64,000 nucleotides of DNA from Pratylenchus scribneri (taxonomy: Eukaryota; Nematoda; Chromadorea; Rhabditida; Pratylenchidae): contig JAQSEB010000117.1 of NCBI GenBank assembly GCA_030063045.1, forward strand, positions 496,001 through 560,000. Reading direction: 5' to 3'. Position 1 is the stretch's first letter, and each line of letters starts with the position of its first letter. The position numbers and the translations under genes are program-made. The notes under the pieces were generated by a model, which saw nothing but the letters and a program-made list of their open reading frames with translations, ran no database searches and had not been told where the DNA came from. Shown here in pieces: positions 23,265 to 39,306 of this stretch.

Positions 23265-23737
23265 ATGTTCCACTCCAACAAAGCAGCAGTTCCCCTCCTT
23301 GTTATTGCCTCCATAATTTGCCTATTTTCCATTGTAAAGACCCAAGAGAGATTCATGGAGACCACTGAGGATTGCATAATCCAATATGATTTTGCGAACA
23401 GAACGATTGCTGAATTCGGCCAAAACTGGAAAGTTGAGTTGGAAAAAAGGCGCAACAATTTCACGGAACAATTGGCTCAATGCAGAAACGAAGTAATCTT
23501 AATATTTTTTGGTTTATCCAATATTAATTGACATTTCTACAGCTGAACACAACAAATTATCCCTCAACTGTGAGTGATTTACTCAACTATGAGATCGACG
23601 TTGCCTATTGCCCTGGAGCTCGAACGAATTGGGTTATTGTGGCGATCGTCTTCATAATTGCCTTCTTGATTGCCCTCGGGGCCTTTGCAACTGTTTCTAT
23701 TTTATTCTACAAAAATTTGAAGCAAAATGGCCATTGA
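23265..23737 (+). CDS. small single-pass membrane protein, nematode-type orphan
   Basis: Two exons keep frame: 23265-23492 and 23543-23737, giving 140 aa. The ATG starts a signal peptide (AVPLLVIASIICLFSIV). The luminal part has three spaced cysteines (EDCIIQYDF, AQCRNE, VAYCPG) and sequons NRT, NFT and NTT. A strong transmembrane helix follows (WVIVAIVFIIAFLIALGAF) and then a short basic tail (LFYKNLKQNGH). A TATAAA lies about 50 bp upstream. I do not recognise the family. The architecture is that of a type I surface protein. Confidence 0.65.
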
Positions 23738-24840
23738 AATTGAACATTGATTTTATTAATTTTTTTACCTATTCAATTTTTAAAGTATCATCACAATTTT
23801 AAAAAATAAATAAACATAAACAATAAATATCGATAATTGGATTGTCAATGCCGTCTGCAGATGCCGATATAATAAAACTCATTTAGTATACTGTAGTGCC
23901 AGGACTTGGCTTGGGAGTTGATTCGTTTCCAATATTTGTTGTCTTTTTGTCTCCCAATTTTTTCTATGTTTTGCGATATGAAATAAGCTAATTTTTTGTA
24001 CTGGGGGTTTTCGAGAGTGCTGATCATGAACAGATAATTTTTTTGATTTGGCCATGTCTCGTGCAGCTTGGCCATATGGCCAAGTTTGGTGACGTTGGGT
24101 TTTGATGAATGATGATAGAAATATGAAATATAAGGTAATCGAGGATGTTAAAGACAATGGTGAGCCATGAAATATGCTAATTTATAGATTCGATTTTCCG
24201 GGCTAAGGTTGGAAAAAAGATTTTTCGAGAAATTTAAAAATGGAAAAGAAATATTCAGGGATTGCCGGATATTAAATGTAAATGGTGAAAATATTATGAA
24301 TGAGATTTACAAGTGAATGTCTCAAAAATAAGTTTTTTTTTCTGATTTAAAGCAAAAAATATGACAAAATGGAGAAGTAGAGTCTGCTTTTTTGCTTGCC
24401 CATTTCTCTGAATCCGGATGTTTTTGGTCATAGGCTGCTATTGACTGACTCGCCTAAAATTCGCTATTCTATTACCCACCAACCAGCAACCACCATTCCT
24501 CAGTCAGCTAGTCAGCCAGCATTTTTAAAATCAATAATGTTTCGTATATAGTACATAGTAATAGTAGTCTTATTTACGTTTTACGTAGTAGAGAAAAGAT
24601 GAATGGGGATGAATGCGGCCTTTTGATGACGAAAAATTGTTTTTTTTAATGGATTGATTGAAATTTTAAATGAAAATATACAAAAAGCCTCAGCATCATC
24701 AATATATTTTAGAAAAATCATTTTTTCCCTCAATTTAATCTACAATTTCAGATTAAAAATAAGAATTTTACATAAATCAATGATTGGTTAAAATTATTTT
24801 TGCTAAAATCCGATGAATACAGCTCACTCAAACTAGAACA
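23738..24840. other. intergenic region
   Basis: AT-rich, without a convincing gene. Minus-strand open frames at 23845-24157 have fair composition but no supporting splice or start context. Near 24430-24530 there are several GACTGACT / TCAGTCAG / AGTCAGCC words of unknown meaning. The rest should hold the Spen gene promoter. Confidence 0.4.
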
Positions 24841-27800
24841 ATGAAAAAGGGTATGTATTTTTTAACAAATTTTTAATTAAAAATTGAATTAAATTAAGCA
24901 ATCAGCACCAATCTTCATATCCCACTTCCTTCTGCCCCAGCACCGCCAAAAATTGAGCCGCATATTGATGAACCATCAAGTAGCTGTTCAACAGCATTAA
25001 CTTCACCAATAACTTTGGCTAATTTACAAGGAATTTGTGTGTATCAATTGCCATTTCCCGGTTTGTAATCAAATCTACAAATCATCTAAACAACTATAAT
25101 TCTTATAGGTGTTCTTTCGGAAAAAGATCAACGAGATAAACTTTCCGCAATTATCAAGAAGTATACGCGGAACTTTGAAATTAGTAGTCGAAAATTAATG
25201 AAAGTTTTATAAAGAATTTAAGGATTCGATGCGGTGCCGAATAATTCGCCCGACACCACTCAACAGACGGGTAATCGACGGTTTCAACCTCTTCCCTTAA
25301 TAAGGCGGGCATTAATTGTCATTCAAAAGTGATAATAATAAATTTTTTGGAATAAAATTTACAATTTAGATTGGCCAATTGTTCGACTTTACAAAATGAA
25401 TTGAACCGATTATCAATGGTCGGTTGTCAATTGAAGGCATCTGCGGCCACAACTGAAGATTTGACAGCCTTCATCGGAGCAAGAACATCCAAACCATCAC
25501 CATTACTTGCATCAAAACCGGCGGCAGCTCCTCCACTTTTGCAACCGAACAGCACGGATTTCCAGAATAAAAAACCTCAAAATTTGCTGAGGCTCCCAAT
25601 TATTTCGCCACCGGCCGCCGCAGTAAAAGCATTGATATTTGATTCACAAAATCATGGAGTACCCGATCCATTCTCCAAAAATGCCAGTCGAACACTTTAC
25701 ATTAAACATTTGGACACGAATATTAATGAAGAAGAATTGAAAACGAGATATAGCAAATTTGGACATATTTTGGTGAGTAAATCAATTAAATGTGAAAATA
25801 AATGAATAAATTATTTAGGACATTGAAGTGAAGAATAGAAATACAATGGCTCCGTATGCCTTCATTCAATTCACAAAGTTTGATTTAAATTTCTCATATA
25901 TTTAATAATGATGAAAATTTAGCATCGAATCAGTTTGTAGTGCAATTAAACAGTCAAATCAGCAACAATTGGAAGATACACGTCAAAAGAAGGTATTTAA
26001 TAATTCAATTCACTTATATTATTGTTAAATTAAGAATTCAACGCATCATTGGTGGGGCAATACACTGGTTTCGAATCGATTATGGGTTGGATTGCTGCCC
26101 ACAAATTGTGGTGAACAATATTTGGCTTCCAAAGTTCGGGTGGTTCTCACATCGCCAGAACATGACATCACCAAAGTGGACTATGACCCGGCATTCAATG
26201 AGGCAGTTTTAATATTCACTGGCCATGAGGCGGCCCATCTCGTTTTCAATAAAATTAAAACTGGACAAATGTTAATTTTAAATAAATTAATTTGATCAGT
26301 TTTATATATTTATAGAAAATTTCAACCAGAGAGTTCAACGGGGAGCACTAATAATTTTGTTCATGTCGATTTTTGTTCCGAAAAATTGCATTCATATTTT
26401 GTGGACAGATTATTTCATAAGGTTTTATTTTGATTATGAATTTAAATTCTAATAAAATTAAATTTAAAGAGCATTGATGTGAATGATCCGGGCATTATTA
26501 GTGCAATTTTGCCATCGCCCCCGGAGCAACCAAAATTGTTGCCTTTACATTCATTGAAAAAATCATCGCCAAGTCCACCTCCGGATCCATCTTCAACGTA
26601 AAATAAAATTATATTTATTAAATTAAAATATAAAATTTTAGGGAAAATGTGGAAAAAGAATTGCCCATTTCCGTAAATTTGCTTTCCGCAGAGAATTTGG
26701 AACAACGAATTGATCAACAATCAAGTATATCTTTGGAGAATGTTGGGAATAAACAAATAAAAGGTGATCGAAATGAAGAAAAACAGACACGAAAACCAAG
26801 CAAAAATAAATTGCCGAATGAAACATTGAAGAAAAAATCGATAAATAAACAACCGGAAATTCGACGAGTACACAGTTCAAGAAGAAGTCGAAGCAGTTCA
26901 ACCAGCAGTGAATCATCAATTGACACATATTCAATGGTTTATTATTTGAGAATACTTAAAATAATTGGATATTTTAGCCAACAAAACGGAAATATCATTC
27001 ACAACAAAAATTGTCAAAGGAAATTCCTCAATCCAGCAGAGATTACTCTTCAAATAGTAACATTCATCGGCATAGGAGGAAAAAACAATGGCAAACTCAG
27101 CCAAAAGAAGAAATTAAATATTCAAAAGGACATAAACACCAACAACAGAATATTGAGATTGGAAAGAAGAGAAATGATCAAAGCAGCCGGGACAAAGAGG
27201 GAAGAAGATTAAAAAAGCATGAACCATCCAACAGGAAAAACATAAATGAAGAAAGAATTTGCCGAGACCGGACCACCAAGAAAGTTGAAACTGTTAAGAA
27301 AAGTTCTGGGACAAAAGGAGGAGATTATCGCAAAAGAAGGTCATCTGATGCCAGACACCAACAAAGTTCATCATCTTCGATTCTGCCGCCACCGCCTCAA
27401 CCACCAACTCAAATGATGGGTCGAATAGATGTGGCAAAACAACTCAAAGAAAGGGATAAATCAACGAGTTCATGTTCATCAATTTCCTCAAATTCATCCT
27501 GTTCTTCATCGTATAGTGGCACAGAGAGTTGTTCAACGTGCGTATTTAATGAAGATTTGCCAAGGAAAAAGGAAGATGAAGAGAGCAGTGAAAGCGACGA
27601 AAGTAGCACAACAATGAGTGAATATTCAAATGAAAATGAAGGGAAAAAGGCAACATTACATTTGGAGACAATTTCCATATCAGAAAATGAGGATAAAATG
27701 CCGGAGACGACGTCGAATGTGGTGGCAAAAATTTCGGTGGAAAGTATGAAAATGGAAGAACAAATTGAGCCAGAATGCAAAGAAGGAATAAAATTGGAGC

Positions 27801-30800
27801 CCAAAACGATGGAAAAAGCAGAGACAAAAATGGAAAGGACCGATTCAATAAGCAGTGAATTGGCTCATAAAAAGAGTGATCAGCCGAATATATTGCCAAC
27901 CACTTCCTCTACGGAACGGACAATAAGGCCAAAATATGACAATTTAACGGCCAGATTGCGAACATTGTTGCGATCTTCACATGTGAATATTCCATTAACA
28001 AATTCATCATCCGAAACGGCAACAATTTTATGCGATCCACGAAAACAGCAAAAGAATGTCGAAAAGAAAGAAATTTCGCTGGAAATTCCCAGATTTGCAT
28101 TGAAGCTGAAATTGCCAAAACATTCGGCCAATAATCATCAAAATGAACAAAAATTGTCAATTGAATTAAAGCAACCAAAGAAGGAGGAATCATGCGAAGA
28201 TCCAGCAATTATGTTGGGCACACCAATTTCGGCTACACCATCTTCATATTTGTTACAAAGACAGGAAATGATGGACCATTTGGAAACAACAAAACAATCA
28301 AATAAAGAAATTAATGAAGGAAATTCAGTAGAAAAAATGCAACCGAAACATCCATCAATTTCATCATTTGCGAAGGCCGATTTTGCACTTAAAGAAATTT
28401 TCCAAAAAATTGAGGAAAGGAAAGCCAATTTGGAATTGGAAAAGGTTTTAAAAATAAATTAATTAAATAAATATTTTATTTTTGCAGAATCCAATGAAAA
28501 GTGAGCCAACAAATATTTCGAAAATCCAACAAGAATTGGGCCAAATTTTGGCGGTCTTCTCCGGTACTTCAATCCATGAATTGCCAATTTTGATGGATCG
28601 TTACACTTCTTCCCATCGACAACAACAATCGGAAAATAAAATGGATTTGGATGAAATTAGTCAAGATGATTTGCAATTACATCGACCACCTCGGCCAATT
28701 GGCTCATCATTTTCCCTGGAACGGAGTGATAAACAAAATAATGAAGAAAAGAACAACAATGAAAGTTATGAAAGGAGGTAAATATTTATAAAATAAATTT
28801 ATTATTAAATAAATTAAAATTATAAGGAATACATTGCCATCAAATTCAACGGAAGCTGAGCCATCAACCTCCTCATTGCTGCCAAAACCCAGAACATTAA
28901 TTCCACGTCCCCGGGCCTCCTCATCAAGCATTCAAGATATTAGGCAATCAAATGAATTTGGGAGTCCGAAAGTGGAAAGTCCAATTGCTTCTCAAAAGAC
29001 AATTGGCAGCGGACATTCGGCAAAAACCAAAACAGAAAAAGAAGAACCAAATCAGTCAAAACAATTGCCGATGGTAAAGAAAAATCCATCGACAATTTTG
29101 AAGAAGCAAATTACAATGAATCAGGTGGAACAGCCAAATCCATCAACGAAAATAGCCCAACAGCAGGTATTTTTAAATTATTAATTAATTATTTAAAAAT
29201 ATTTCAGAAATTGACGGAACAAAAGAAATCAGCTTCGTTTCATCCATCCCCACTAATGCATGCAAATACAAAACTACCATTAATTCATAAGAATATGGAA
29301 AAGGATTTGGTCAAAAAAGAACATAAAGATAAGGAGATGAAGCCAAAACAATCAACGGAAATAAAATCATTGGCAAGTAATTCGAAGAAAATGTCCAGCA
29401 CAAAAGAGGAAAAACAGCACAAAGAGATAGAACAACCAAAAAAGGCATTTTCAGTGGGAAGCAAGGTTAAAATAAAGTAATAAAATTATTGAAAATAATT
29501 TTTAGGAACAAATGAAATCGGCAATTTTGGCACAACAACAAAAATGCGAAGATGAATTATTACATCATTCGGATGAAAAACAACAGCAACATAAAAGGAA
29601 GAAGAAGAGAAAGCATAAAACGAGTAGTTCAGAGGAAGAGGAGGAGGACGATGAAAAAATTGCCGCCGGATTATTTGACATTGAATTGGAGGAGCAGAAG
29701 AAAATATGGGAAGATATCAAATCCGGCAGAACCGATGGCCTCTCAATGTATGACCGTGTGAAGCGGAGATCCCAACGACCACCGGAAGAGGAGAAGAAGA
29801 AGGCAACGGTGCTGGAACATTTGAGGGAAAAACAGGCAAAAAAGGTTAAAATGGACAAAATTATTACCTAATTTTATATTTTTATTCAGAAGAAAGAATT
29901 GAATCGAGTCCGACTTTTGAGTACTTCCTCCGATTCGGATGGTGGTGGTAGCAAAGAAAGTGCAGCATTGACCACGACCTCGGCCATTGCGCATTCCATC
30001 AATTTGCAACGGCCATCGAAGCATGCAACAGACCATTCGGAGCTGGACGAGGACATTGAAGTGGACGTGGATGACTCATTTTCGTGCACTTCATCGATGC
30101 CAAAAACGGCGGATGAAGCATCATCGATTAATGTTGAACCACAACAACAATCATCGTCGATTTGCACAATTAGAAGGCCGGAAATAGCACCGAAGAAGCC
30201 AATGCCAACCGAAGAGACGAATAGTAGGGAAGAAGAAGATGAAAATGAAGATTCGGAGGCGAAGAATTTTTCATCCAGTGGAGAATGGAATTTGAGTGTT
30301 AGCAGCGATGGAGATGAAATTGAGGGAGGACAATCAAAGATTGGGGATAAGCTGGTGAAAAAGGTAGCATTATAATTAAGGAATTTTAAAATGGATTAAA
30401 AATTTAGTTAAAAATGGAATTTGACCGGCATCGACCCAGTTCCCAATCTTCAATTGAAGGCGGAAAACATGATTTTGAACAGGTAAAAATATTCCGAAAA
30501 TTGTAATTTTAAAAATCTGAATTTTGTAGAAACTTGCCCGCGTTGTTGAAATCGCCCAAGAGGGTTTGGATGGCCAACAAAAAGCGAATCATTTTGCAGT
30601 CACTTCGGATGAGGAGGAAGAACAATCCTCATCAGAGAAGTCAAATTCGTCCTCATCATCGGATGATGAAGGAAAAAGAACATCAAAAGGCAAACAAATA
30701 TTCAAAAAACAAATTCAGGTTAAATTAATTAAAATTCACATTAAAAATAATTCTAATTTTTAGAAGAAACCAGTCACGAATTTATCACTTGAAGATGTTT

Positions 30801-33800
30801 TTGGGGAGGATTCGGACGAATATGAATCAACAGTGGAGGAAAATACGGCGGAAAGGAAAGAAGCATTGACAAAATCGCAGAATATTCAGCCAACGAAAAA
30901 AGATGAGAAGAAAATAATTCCACCATTAAAGACGAAGAAACATTCAAAATTAACAGAAACAATAGAAGAAAAACAGAACATTTTCAAAAACAAAAAGGTT
31001 AATTAATTAAAATTGAAAAAATATCAAGTAAATTTGCCAGTTTAATGAACAATTACGTCAAAAAAGTGGATCGGTTGGTGGAAAGGAAAGCGGCAAACAT
31101 TTGTTGGATTCGAAAAAGTTAAAACGTCAATCGCCAATTCGGTCGATTAGTATTGATGATTTACATGGAAAACAACAGCAAAATAAAGAAAAATTGAAGA
31201 AGCAAAAACGCATTGAAAAGGGGCAAATAATTAAGAAATCGAAATTGGAAGAATTGAAAGAATCACATAAAGGAAAACGACAATTGGAAGCAGAAATTGG
31301 AGGTATTTAATTATAAAATTAAAAAATAAATATGCTCATTAAAATTTAGTTTGTCAAAAACGTTCAAAATTGGACATACAAAAACCAACAACATCGAAAT
31401 CATCGACAGAAAAAGAACAAAAACACAAACAAATGAAATCACCAAAAGCAGCCATTCATTCAAAACATGAAAAAGGATTGAAAGAAGATGTGAAAACTGC
31501 CGAAAGAAATAAAACGGAATCTCCGATGAAGGATTTGAAAGGAGATGGAGGCGAAATGGACACAATTGGCTTGCTCAAAATTGTTAATCCGGTGGTGGCC
31601 GCAGATGAATTTGAAGTGATTGATAGTGGAAAAGTTGAATGTAACACCGAAAAGATTGATGAAAAAATGGAAATTGTGGATGAAAATGTCAAAAAAGAGG
31701 AGGAACGAAAAAGAGAAGAAGAACAGGCAGAATTATTGAGAAAAATGGAACAAAATGAAGAAGAGGAAGCAGTGGCCGCATTGAAATTGCAAACAAACAT
31801 TACAATAAGAAATTCACAGGTAAGAATTATGATTAAAATGAATATTAAATTAGATTATTAAAGGACACAGAAGAAAGCCAATCGAATTTGTCAAGTTTCA
31901 TTAAACCAATTGACCACCATAATTGGTTAAAAAAGAATGAAATTGAAGAGCCCAAAATTACGGGGACGGTATCGGAAAATAACGATGAAGAAAGAATGGA
32001 AGAAAATAAATCGATGGCATCAGAGAAAAATGATAAAAATATTTTGCATGAATCAATCGAAAGACGACCATCAAATGAGGTTTTTAATGCAAACTTTTCT
32101 TGTAAAAATTAAAAATTTTAGTCATTGGATGCCCAAATGGTTGGCAGTGGATTTGTGGAAATTGATGCGGAAGTGCTGAAAGAACAGCAAGAAAGGGAAA
32201 TATTGGCCGAAGAGAAGAGGAAAAGGGAAGAGGATGAAAATAGAAAAGCGGAGGAAGTGAAAAGATTGGAAGCGACCGTTGATTTTGTGGCAAGTAGTAA
32301 AGCCGAAATTCCAACACAGCAACAAATGTTTGCGCCAATTCAAACTGAATTTGTGGTTAAAGCTCAAACAAATCAACAAGAAAATCCAATCAATCCGACA
32401 ATAATTGAACCAAACAAAAATCCATTTATTTTGGAATCGAGGTAAAAATTTTAATAAAAAAAAAAGGTAATTTTAATATAAAATTTAGTTTACAACAACA
32501 ACAAATCAAGCCGGAACGAATGGGGGTGATTGTCTCTGAACCACAAAAACAACAACAACAACCAACGGCAACAATTCCCGAAATGAGAATTGGAGGAACA
32601 AATCCACCACAATCGGCAAATATGTTCGCCAATTTGCAATCAGAACAGCAAAAAACTGCAAACATTCAACAACATCCAATGAATCCAACAATTTCTGATA
32701 CACAAATGAGTGCCAAAATGAGTTCATATGAGGCAGCATATTCCATCCCAACCACAACATTAATGCCCAGTAATCCACCATTCATCCAATCCAATTTTGA
32801 ACCGCAACAACCACCTAAATTGTTCATTCCACCTCATTTGGGCACCAATGTTGAGGATAGCCAAATTAATCAGCAACAGAAACTTAATGCTCAACAACAA
32901 CAAAAAGAAGTAGAAAAGAAATTGTCGCAACAAATTAGGCAACAGAATTGGCAAAATCAGCCAACACAACAAAGCCAACAGCACCAATTAATGCAACCAT
33001 ATCCATCAAATCCCACTCTCCAGGCGCAATATCAGCCAAAAGACATTCAACAACAACAAATGTCCCAGCAAATTCGCAAAGAACCAACTCAAATTGTACA
33101 AATACCGCCACAACAAAAACAACAAGATTTGAAGGATTCATCAAATGCTTTTATCCAAGAACAACCAAAACAAAGAAAACAATCATCTACTGCCATTCTT
33201 CATCAGGCCCCTCAACATCAGCAACATCCAACACAAATCCAACATTTACAACAACATCAACAACAACAAGCCCAAACAGCCGATCAATTTGCTAGTGCCA
33301 CCGCCGCAGCCGCTGCTGCTGGATTAATTGACCGTTCACAAATTATGCAATTTTACCAGAGGCTAATGATGTCCGGAGGCGATCAACAAAGTCAAATGCT
33401 TCAACAGGTAATTTAAAATTAGTAAATAATTTAATTCATTTTAAATGCAGGCTCAGCAAATGCAAAATTTGTCGACTGCTACAATGATGGCCCCAAATGC
33501 ACTTGCAAAATGTATCCATTCTACTTACAAAAATAATTCATAATTTCAAATTTTAGGGCATGCACTTTTTCCCACTCCAACCACTTCTGCCGCAGTTCCC
33601 GCCACACAAAATGCTGCATCACTGAATTGCAGTATTGAAGATTTAATCCGGCAATCTGCACTGCTCAGTGGTCATTCCTCAATGGGAATGCCAATCGCCC
33701 CAACATCCTTATCTCACCAACAAAGTGGTGGAATGCAGTTGACGCCATCCAGCATTGAAGAACTTTATATGCAGCAATATATGGCACAGAATGCTTCACC

Positions 33801-34905
33801 TCATCTTCAACAACAACCACAATCGACGATTCCATTGGCAAATAATCCACAGGTTCGACTTAATGTCATTGACAGGGAATATGATAATAATTTAATTTAA
33901 ACAGCAAATGGAACAATTGCAAAGGCACACACCAAGTCAACATCAACAATCAATGCAGCGCACCCAAATTCCACCAATCGTCTGCTCCAATCCCGCACCC
34001 CAAAATATTCCACAGCAACCTCAAAATATTGCAACACAATATCATAAGCCGCAAATTATTGAACAACAACAACAGCAGAAAATACAAAAGCAAAATGTAA
34101 AAATTAAATAATTTATATTCATCCTAGTTTTCGAAAATACAATTAATCGATTCAAAAAACAAACTTTAATCGAATGAAAATACATTTACAATTGCAATCT
34201 AAATAAAACACATTTACAATAAGACACATTTTAATAAAAACACAAATCGAAAACACATTTTAATCGAATTAACAATTTTCTTATTGCAAATTTGATATTT
34301 ATTTTTAGGTACAGTCAGCCGCCACCCTTTGGCAAGGTCAATTGGCGATGAAGAATTCGGATACGTTGGTTCAAATGCATAAAGTGAGTGGAATAAGATA
34401 AAAGTTAGAATATTAAAAACGATATTTTTAAAGGTATGCGGCAATGAGCAATTGATTGGACGAATGAATTCGGAATTGGTCAGCCTAAATGAACAAGGAA
34501 TTCCCTTGTTGAGGATAACGCAACGGATGCGACTGGAACAATCCCAATTGGAAAGTGTAGTGCGCAAAATGGAAGTGGAAGAGAATTATCTTTCGCTGAT
34601 TTGTTTCCCCTGCGGCCGAGATCGTAATGACGTGACGGTGCAGATGGAAAAAATGAAGAAGGCCTTCATCGAATATTTCCTTCAGAAGGCGGCCGCAGGC
34701 ATTGCCAGCTCCGTAAGTCCCAATCATTTTTTTGGTTCATTCCCAATTTCATCAATCAATTCAGCCACCGAACAGTTGCATTGCGCACATTTTTGCCCCC
34801 GATCATTTCATCAAATCATTGTTGGCAAAAAATGCACCCGATATTCTGAGGAAGGTTGAATTATGCAATGCTGGATATCTTTTTGTGATACTGACAAATA
34901 GCTGA
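24841..34905 (+). CDS. spen: Spen-family transcriptional co-repressor (RRM + SPOC)
   Basis: The gene spans 10 kb with many short introns. The first exons (24841-24850, 24899-25060, 25109-25183, 25223-25328, from 25370) join in frame. An RRM follows from about 25680: RTLYIKHLDTNINEEELK, then AYAFIQF-like APYAFIQFTSIESVCSAIKQ, typical of Spen RRMs. A second degenerate RRM (NRLWVGLLPTNCGEQYLASK) lies near 26080-26270. A long low-complexity region rich in Lys, Ser, Glu and Gln follows. The C-terminus is a SPOC domain from about 34309: WQGQLAMKNSDTLVQMHKV, PLLRITQRMRLEQSQLESVV, then SLICFPCGRDRND, ending at the TGA at 34903. Spen/SHARP/DIN-1 recruits HDAC co-repressors through SPOC and binds RNA through RRMs. 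Fewer RRMs are visible than the usual three or four. Exon borders in the low-complexity part are approximate. Confidence 0.85.
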
Positions 34906-35672
34906 TTAAATTTTATCAAATTTATCCACCTCCTTATAATCTCTTTTTTATTTTAAATTTGAATCAATCCACTTGCATTTAATTTTAATATATGTTTTTC
35001 TGTTTAGGGTCGTCCTTTCATTTTGTTTACTTTGTATATTTTTATGTTTTCCTATTCTTTTAAATTTCAAAAAAAATATTTGTATTTATTAATAAATAAT
35101 TTACTTTGGCATATTTTCTGGAGTATAAATGTTAAATATGGTTAACCTAAATGGCTCAAAATGGCATGCAAATATTCATTTATTAGGGCATGCCTGTCGG
35201 GATAAGTGGATTAAGGAGATGAAAGGGGCACCCTCTTGGTCTATTATTTCTGCCGGCTCTATCAAGGGAATTGAATTGGGGACACCAACAAAAATTACAG
35301 CATCCATTGCTAGCTGCCTGCTGGATGGATGGGTGGATTATTTGGGGCCAACACTCGGCCCAAAATAATTGGAATTGGCCAGAATTTTGTTGTTTGGAGG
35401 AATGACCGTCTTTTGCTGCTGCCAACCGGGCACTCGACCACCGATCCCTTTCTAACTCCTTTTCTGGATCTCCTAGATCGTCGTGCATATTCATTCATGT
35501 TCATGGTTGGTTGCGCCACTTGAACACAGGCCAATGGCCTCTTGACATTCGCACCAACCAACCAACCATCAATTCAACATTCTCCAACCCGCATTCTGTC
35601 CCAGCAAATATATTCTGGATTTGATCCTTTCTTGAATGTTTTTTCTCCTTCAGATTATTTATATTTTGTCAA
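34906..35672. other. spen 3' UTR and intergenic region
   Basis: The first 200 bp are AT-rich 3' UTR-like sequence. The part at 35130-35600 is more balanced in composition and has open frames on both strands, but I could not link any of them by splice sites to the downstream PRDM-like gene. It may hold an untranslated first exon of that gene. Confidence 0.4.
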
Positions 35673-37141
<1,469 letters not shown>

Positions 37142-37823
37142 ATTGAATGAATGGATTCACTTTTCTGTCGGTCCTATTTTGGATTTCCTTTTTCATTTAT
37201 GGCCCAATTCTTTGTGCATTCCTCCATCCATTTTGGTTGAATAAAAAAGTACTTTGGCCGGCACATTCCGCCACCGCTGGCGGGGAGATGACTCACAGCG
37301 AATGAGTGAATAGGAGGGTGGGGAAGAAAAAACAAATGAGGGCATTCATTTTAGTCCTTCCTTCCTCCCGACAAATTCCCTCATTCCCTTTTTTGGATTG
37401 GCCAAATGAGGAAAATGCCACAATCCCCTTTCCTCACAATACACAAACTAATTTGTTGATTTCCAAAATAATTCACGATTTGTTTTCCATTTTGCATATT
37501 TTACCTCAAAATTCGTCATTCCATTCGCCCCTTTTCATTCCTTTCCCTCCAATGAATTGACGTCATCCACTGAATCTGGGCAGCAAAGTTGCTCTTGCTG
37601 TCAAAAAGGGGAATAAATGCGGCGCGACAAAAAGGAAAGGGAGAAGAGACTGAATGCCACCAACATCAACAAGGGCAAGGAAGGTCATTTCCCTCTTTTT
37701 CCCCACAAAGTATTTTGACATTTCCTTGGGCATTCAAAGAGAATGACCATTTTTAGAATTGACGTCCATTGGATATTCCAAAATTGGAAAGGAGGAAAAT
37801 TTGGCATATTCACGGGGCGTGGA
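37142..37823. other. intergenic region
   Basis: The 3' UTR of the PRDM-like gene and spacer. Open frames at 37306-37560 have no splice context. Nothing else is visible. Confidence 0.4.
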
Positions 37824-37925
37824 CGATATAAAATGAACAAATGTCCTGTCGCATTAAATACTTCTTTTTGTCAATTCATTTGACTTAATCAAAGAAAAGT
37901 CCAGCACTTTTTATTTAATTGTGAG
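37824..37925 (+). promoter_or_regulatory. possible promoter and non-coding first exon with splice donor
   Basis: A TATA-like GATATAAAAT at about 37826 is followed about 95 bp later by a consensus-like donor ATT|GTGAGAGTT at 37920. This is about 20 bp before minisatellite array 3 begins. If used, the array would lie in a 5' intron of a plus-strand transcript, most simply dlk-1 whose ATG is at 41736. This is inferred from motifs alone. Confidence 0.3.
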
Positions 37926-37937
37926 AGTTTATCCCAA

Positions 37938-39306
37938 ACACAAACAGGCGGAATTATTCCAAGCGAAAACACAAACAGGCGGAATTATTCTAAGCGAAAA
38001 CACAAACAGGCGGAATTATTCTAAGCGAAAACACAAAACAGGCGGAATTATTCTAAGCGAAAACACAAAACAGGCGGAATTATTCTAAGCGAAAACACAA
38101 ACAGGCGGAATTATTCTAAACGAAAAAACAAAACAGGCGGAATTATTCTAAACGAAAACACAAAACAGGCGGAATTATTCTAAGCGAAAACACAAAACAG
38201 GCGGAATTATTCTAAGCGAAAACACAAACAGGCGGAATTATTCTAAACGAAAACACAAAACAGGCGGAATTATTCTAAGCGAAAACACAAAACAGGCGGA
38301 ATTATTCTAGGCGAAAACACAAAACAGGCGGAATTATTCTAATAAGCGAAAACACAAACAGGCGGAATTATTCTAAGCGAAAACACAAAACAGGCGGAAT
38401 TATTCTAAGCGAAAACACAAACAGGCGGAATTATTCTAAACGAAAACACAAAACAGGCGGAATTATTCTAAGCGAAAACACAAAACAGGCGGAATTATTC
38501 TAGGCGAAAACACAAAACAGGCGGAATTATTCTAATAAGCGAAAACACAAACAGGCGGAATTATTCTAAGCGAAAACACAAACAGGCGGAATTATTCTAA
38601 ACGAAAACACAAAACAGGCGGAATTATTCTAAGCGAAAACACAAAACAGGCGGAATTATTCTAGGCGAAAACACAAAACAGGCGGAATTATTCTAATAAG
38701 CGAAAACACAAACAGGCGGAATTATTCTAAGCGAAAACACAAAACAGGCGGAATTATTCTAAGCGAAAACACAAACAGGCGGAATTATTCTAAACGAAAA
38801 CACAAAACAGGCGGAATTATTCTAAGCGAAAACACAAAACAGGCGGAATTATTCTAGGCGAAAACACAAAACAGGCGGAATTATTCTAATAAGCGAAAAC
38901 ACAAACAGGCGGAATTATTCTAAGCGAAAACACAACAGGCGAAATTATTCTAAGTAAAAACACAAACAGGCGGAATTATTCTAAGCGAAAACACAAACAG
39001 GCGGAATTATTCTAAGCGAAAACACAAACAGGCGGAATTATTCTAAGCGAAAACACAAACAGGCGGAATTATTCTAGGCGAAAACACAACAGGCGAAATT
39101 ATTCTAAGTAAAAACACAAACAGGCGGAATTATTCTAAGCGAAAACACAAACAGGCGGAATTATTCTAAGCGAAAACACAAACAGGCGGAATTATTCTAG
39201 GCGAAAACACAAACAGGCGGAATTATTCTAAGCGAAAACACAAACAGGCGGAATTATTCTAGGCGAAAACACAAACAGGCGGAATTATTCTAAGTAAGGC
39301 GGAATT
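37938..39306. repeat. minisatellite array 3 (31/32 bp unit), inverted relative to arrays 1 and 2
   Basis: About 43 units reading on the + strand AGGCGGAATTATTCTAAG then CGAAAACACAAAC, the reverse complement of arrays 1 and 2. A marker variant with AATAAGCG occurs at 38341, 38534, 38695 and 38888, giving higher-order periods of 193, 161 and 193 bp (6, 5 and 6 units). It lies between the PRDM-like gene and dlk-1, both on the + strand, about 20 bp after a plausible splice donor. Confidence 0.95.

Noticed and set aside
23845..24157. Minus-strand open frames with fair composition
   Set aside because: No ATG in good context, no splice signals, and two competing frames.
27409..29858. Ser/Phe-rich open frames antisense to spen
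   Set aside because: They are mirror images of the Lys/Ser/Glu-rich low-complexity coding of spen.
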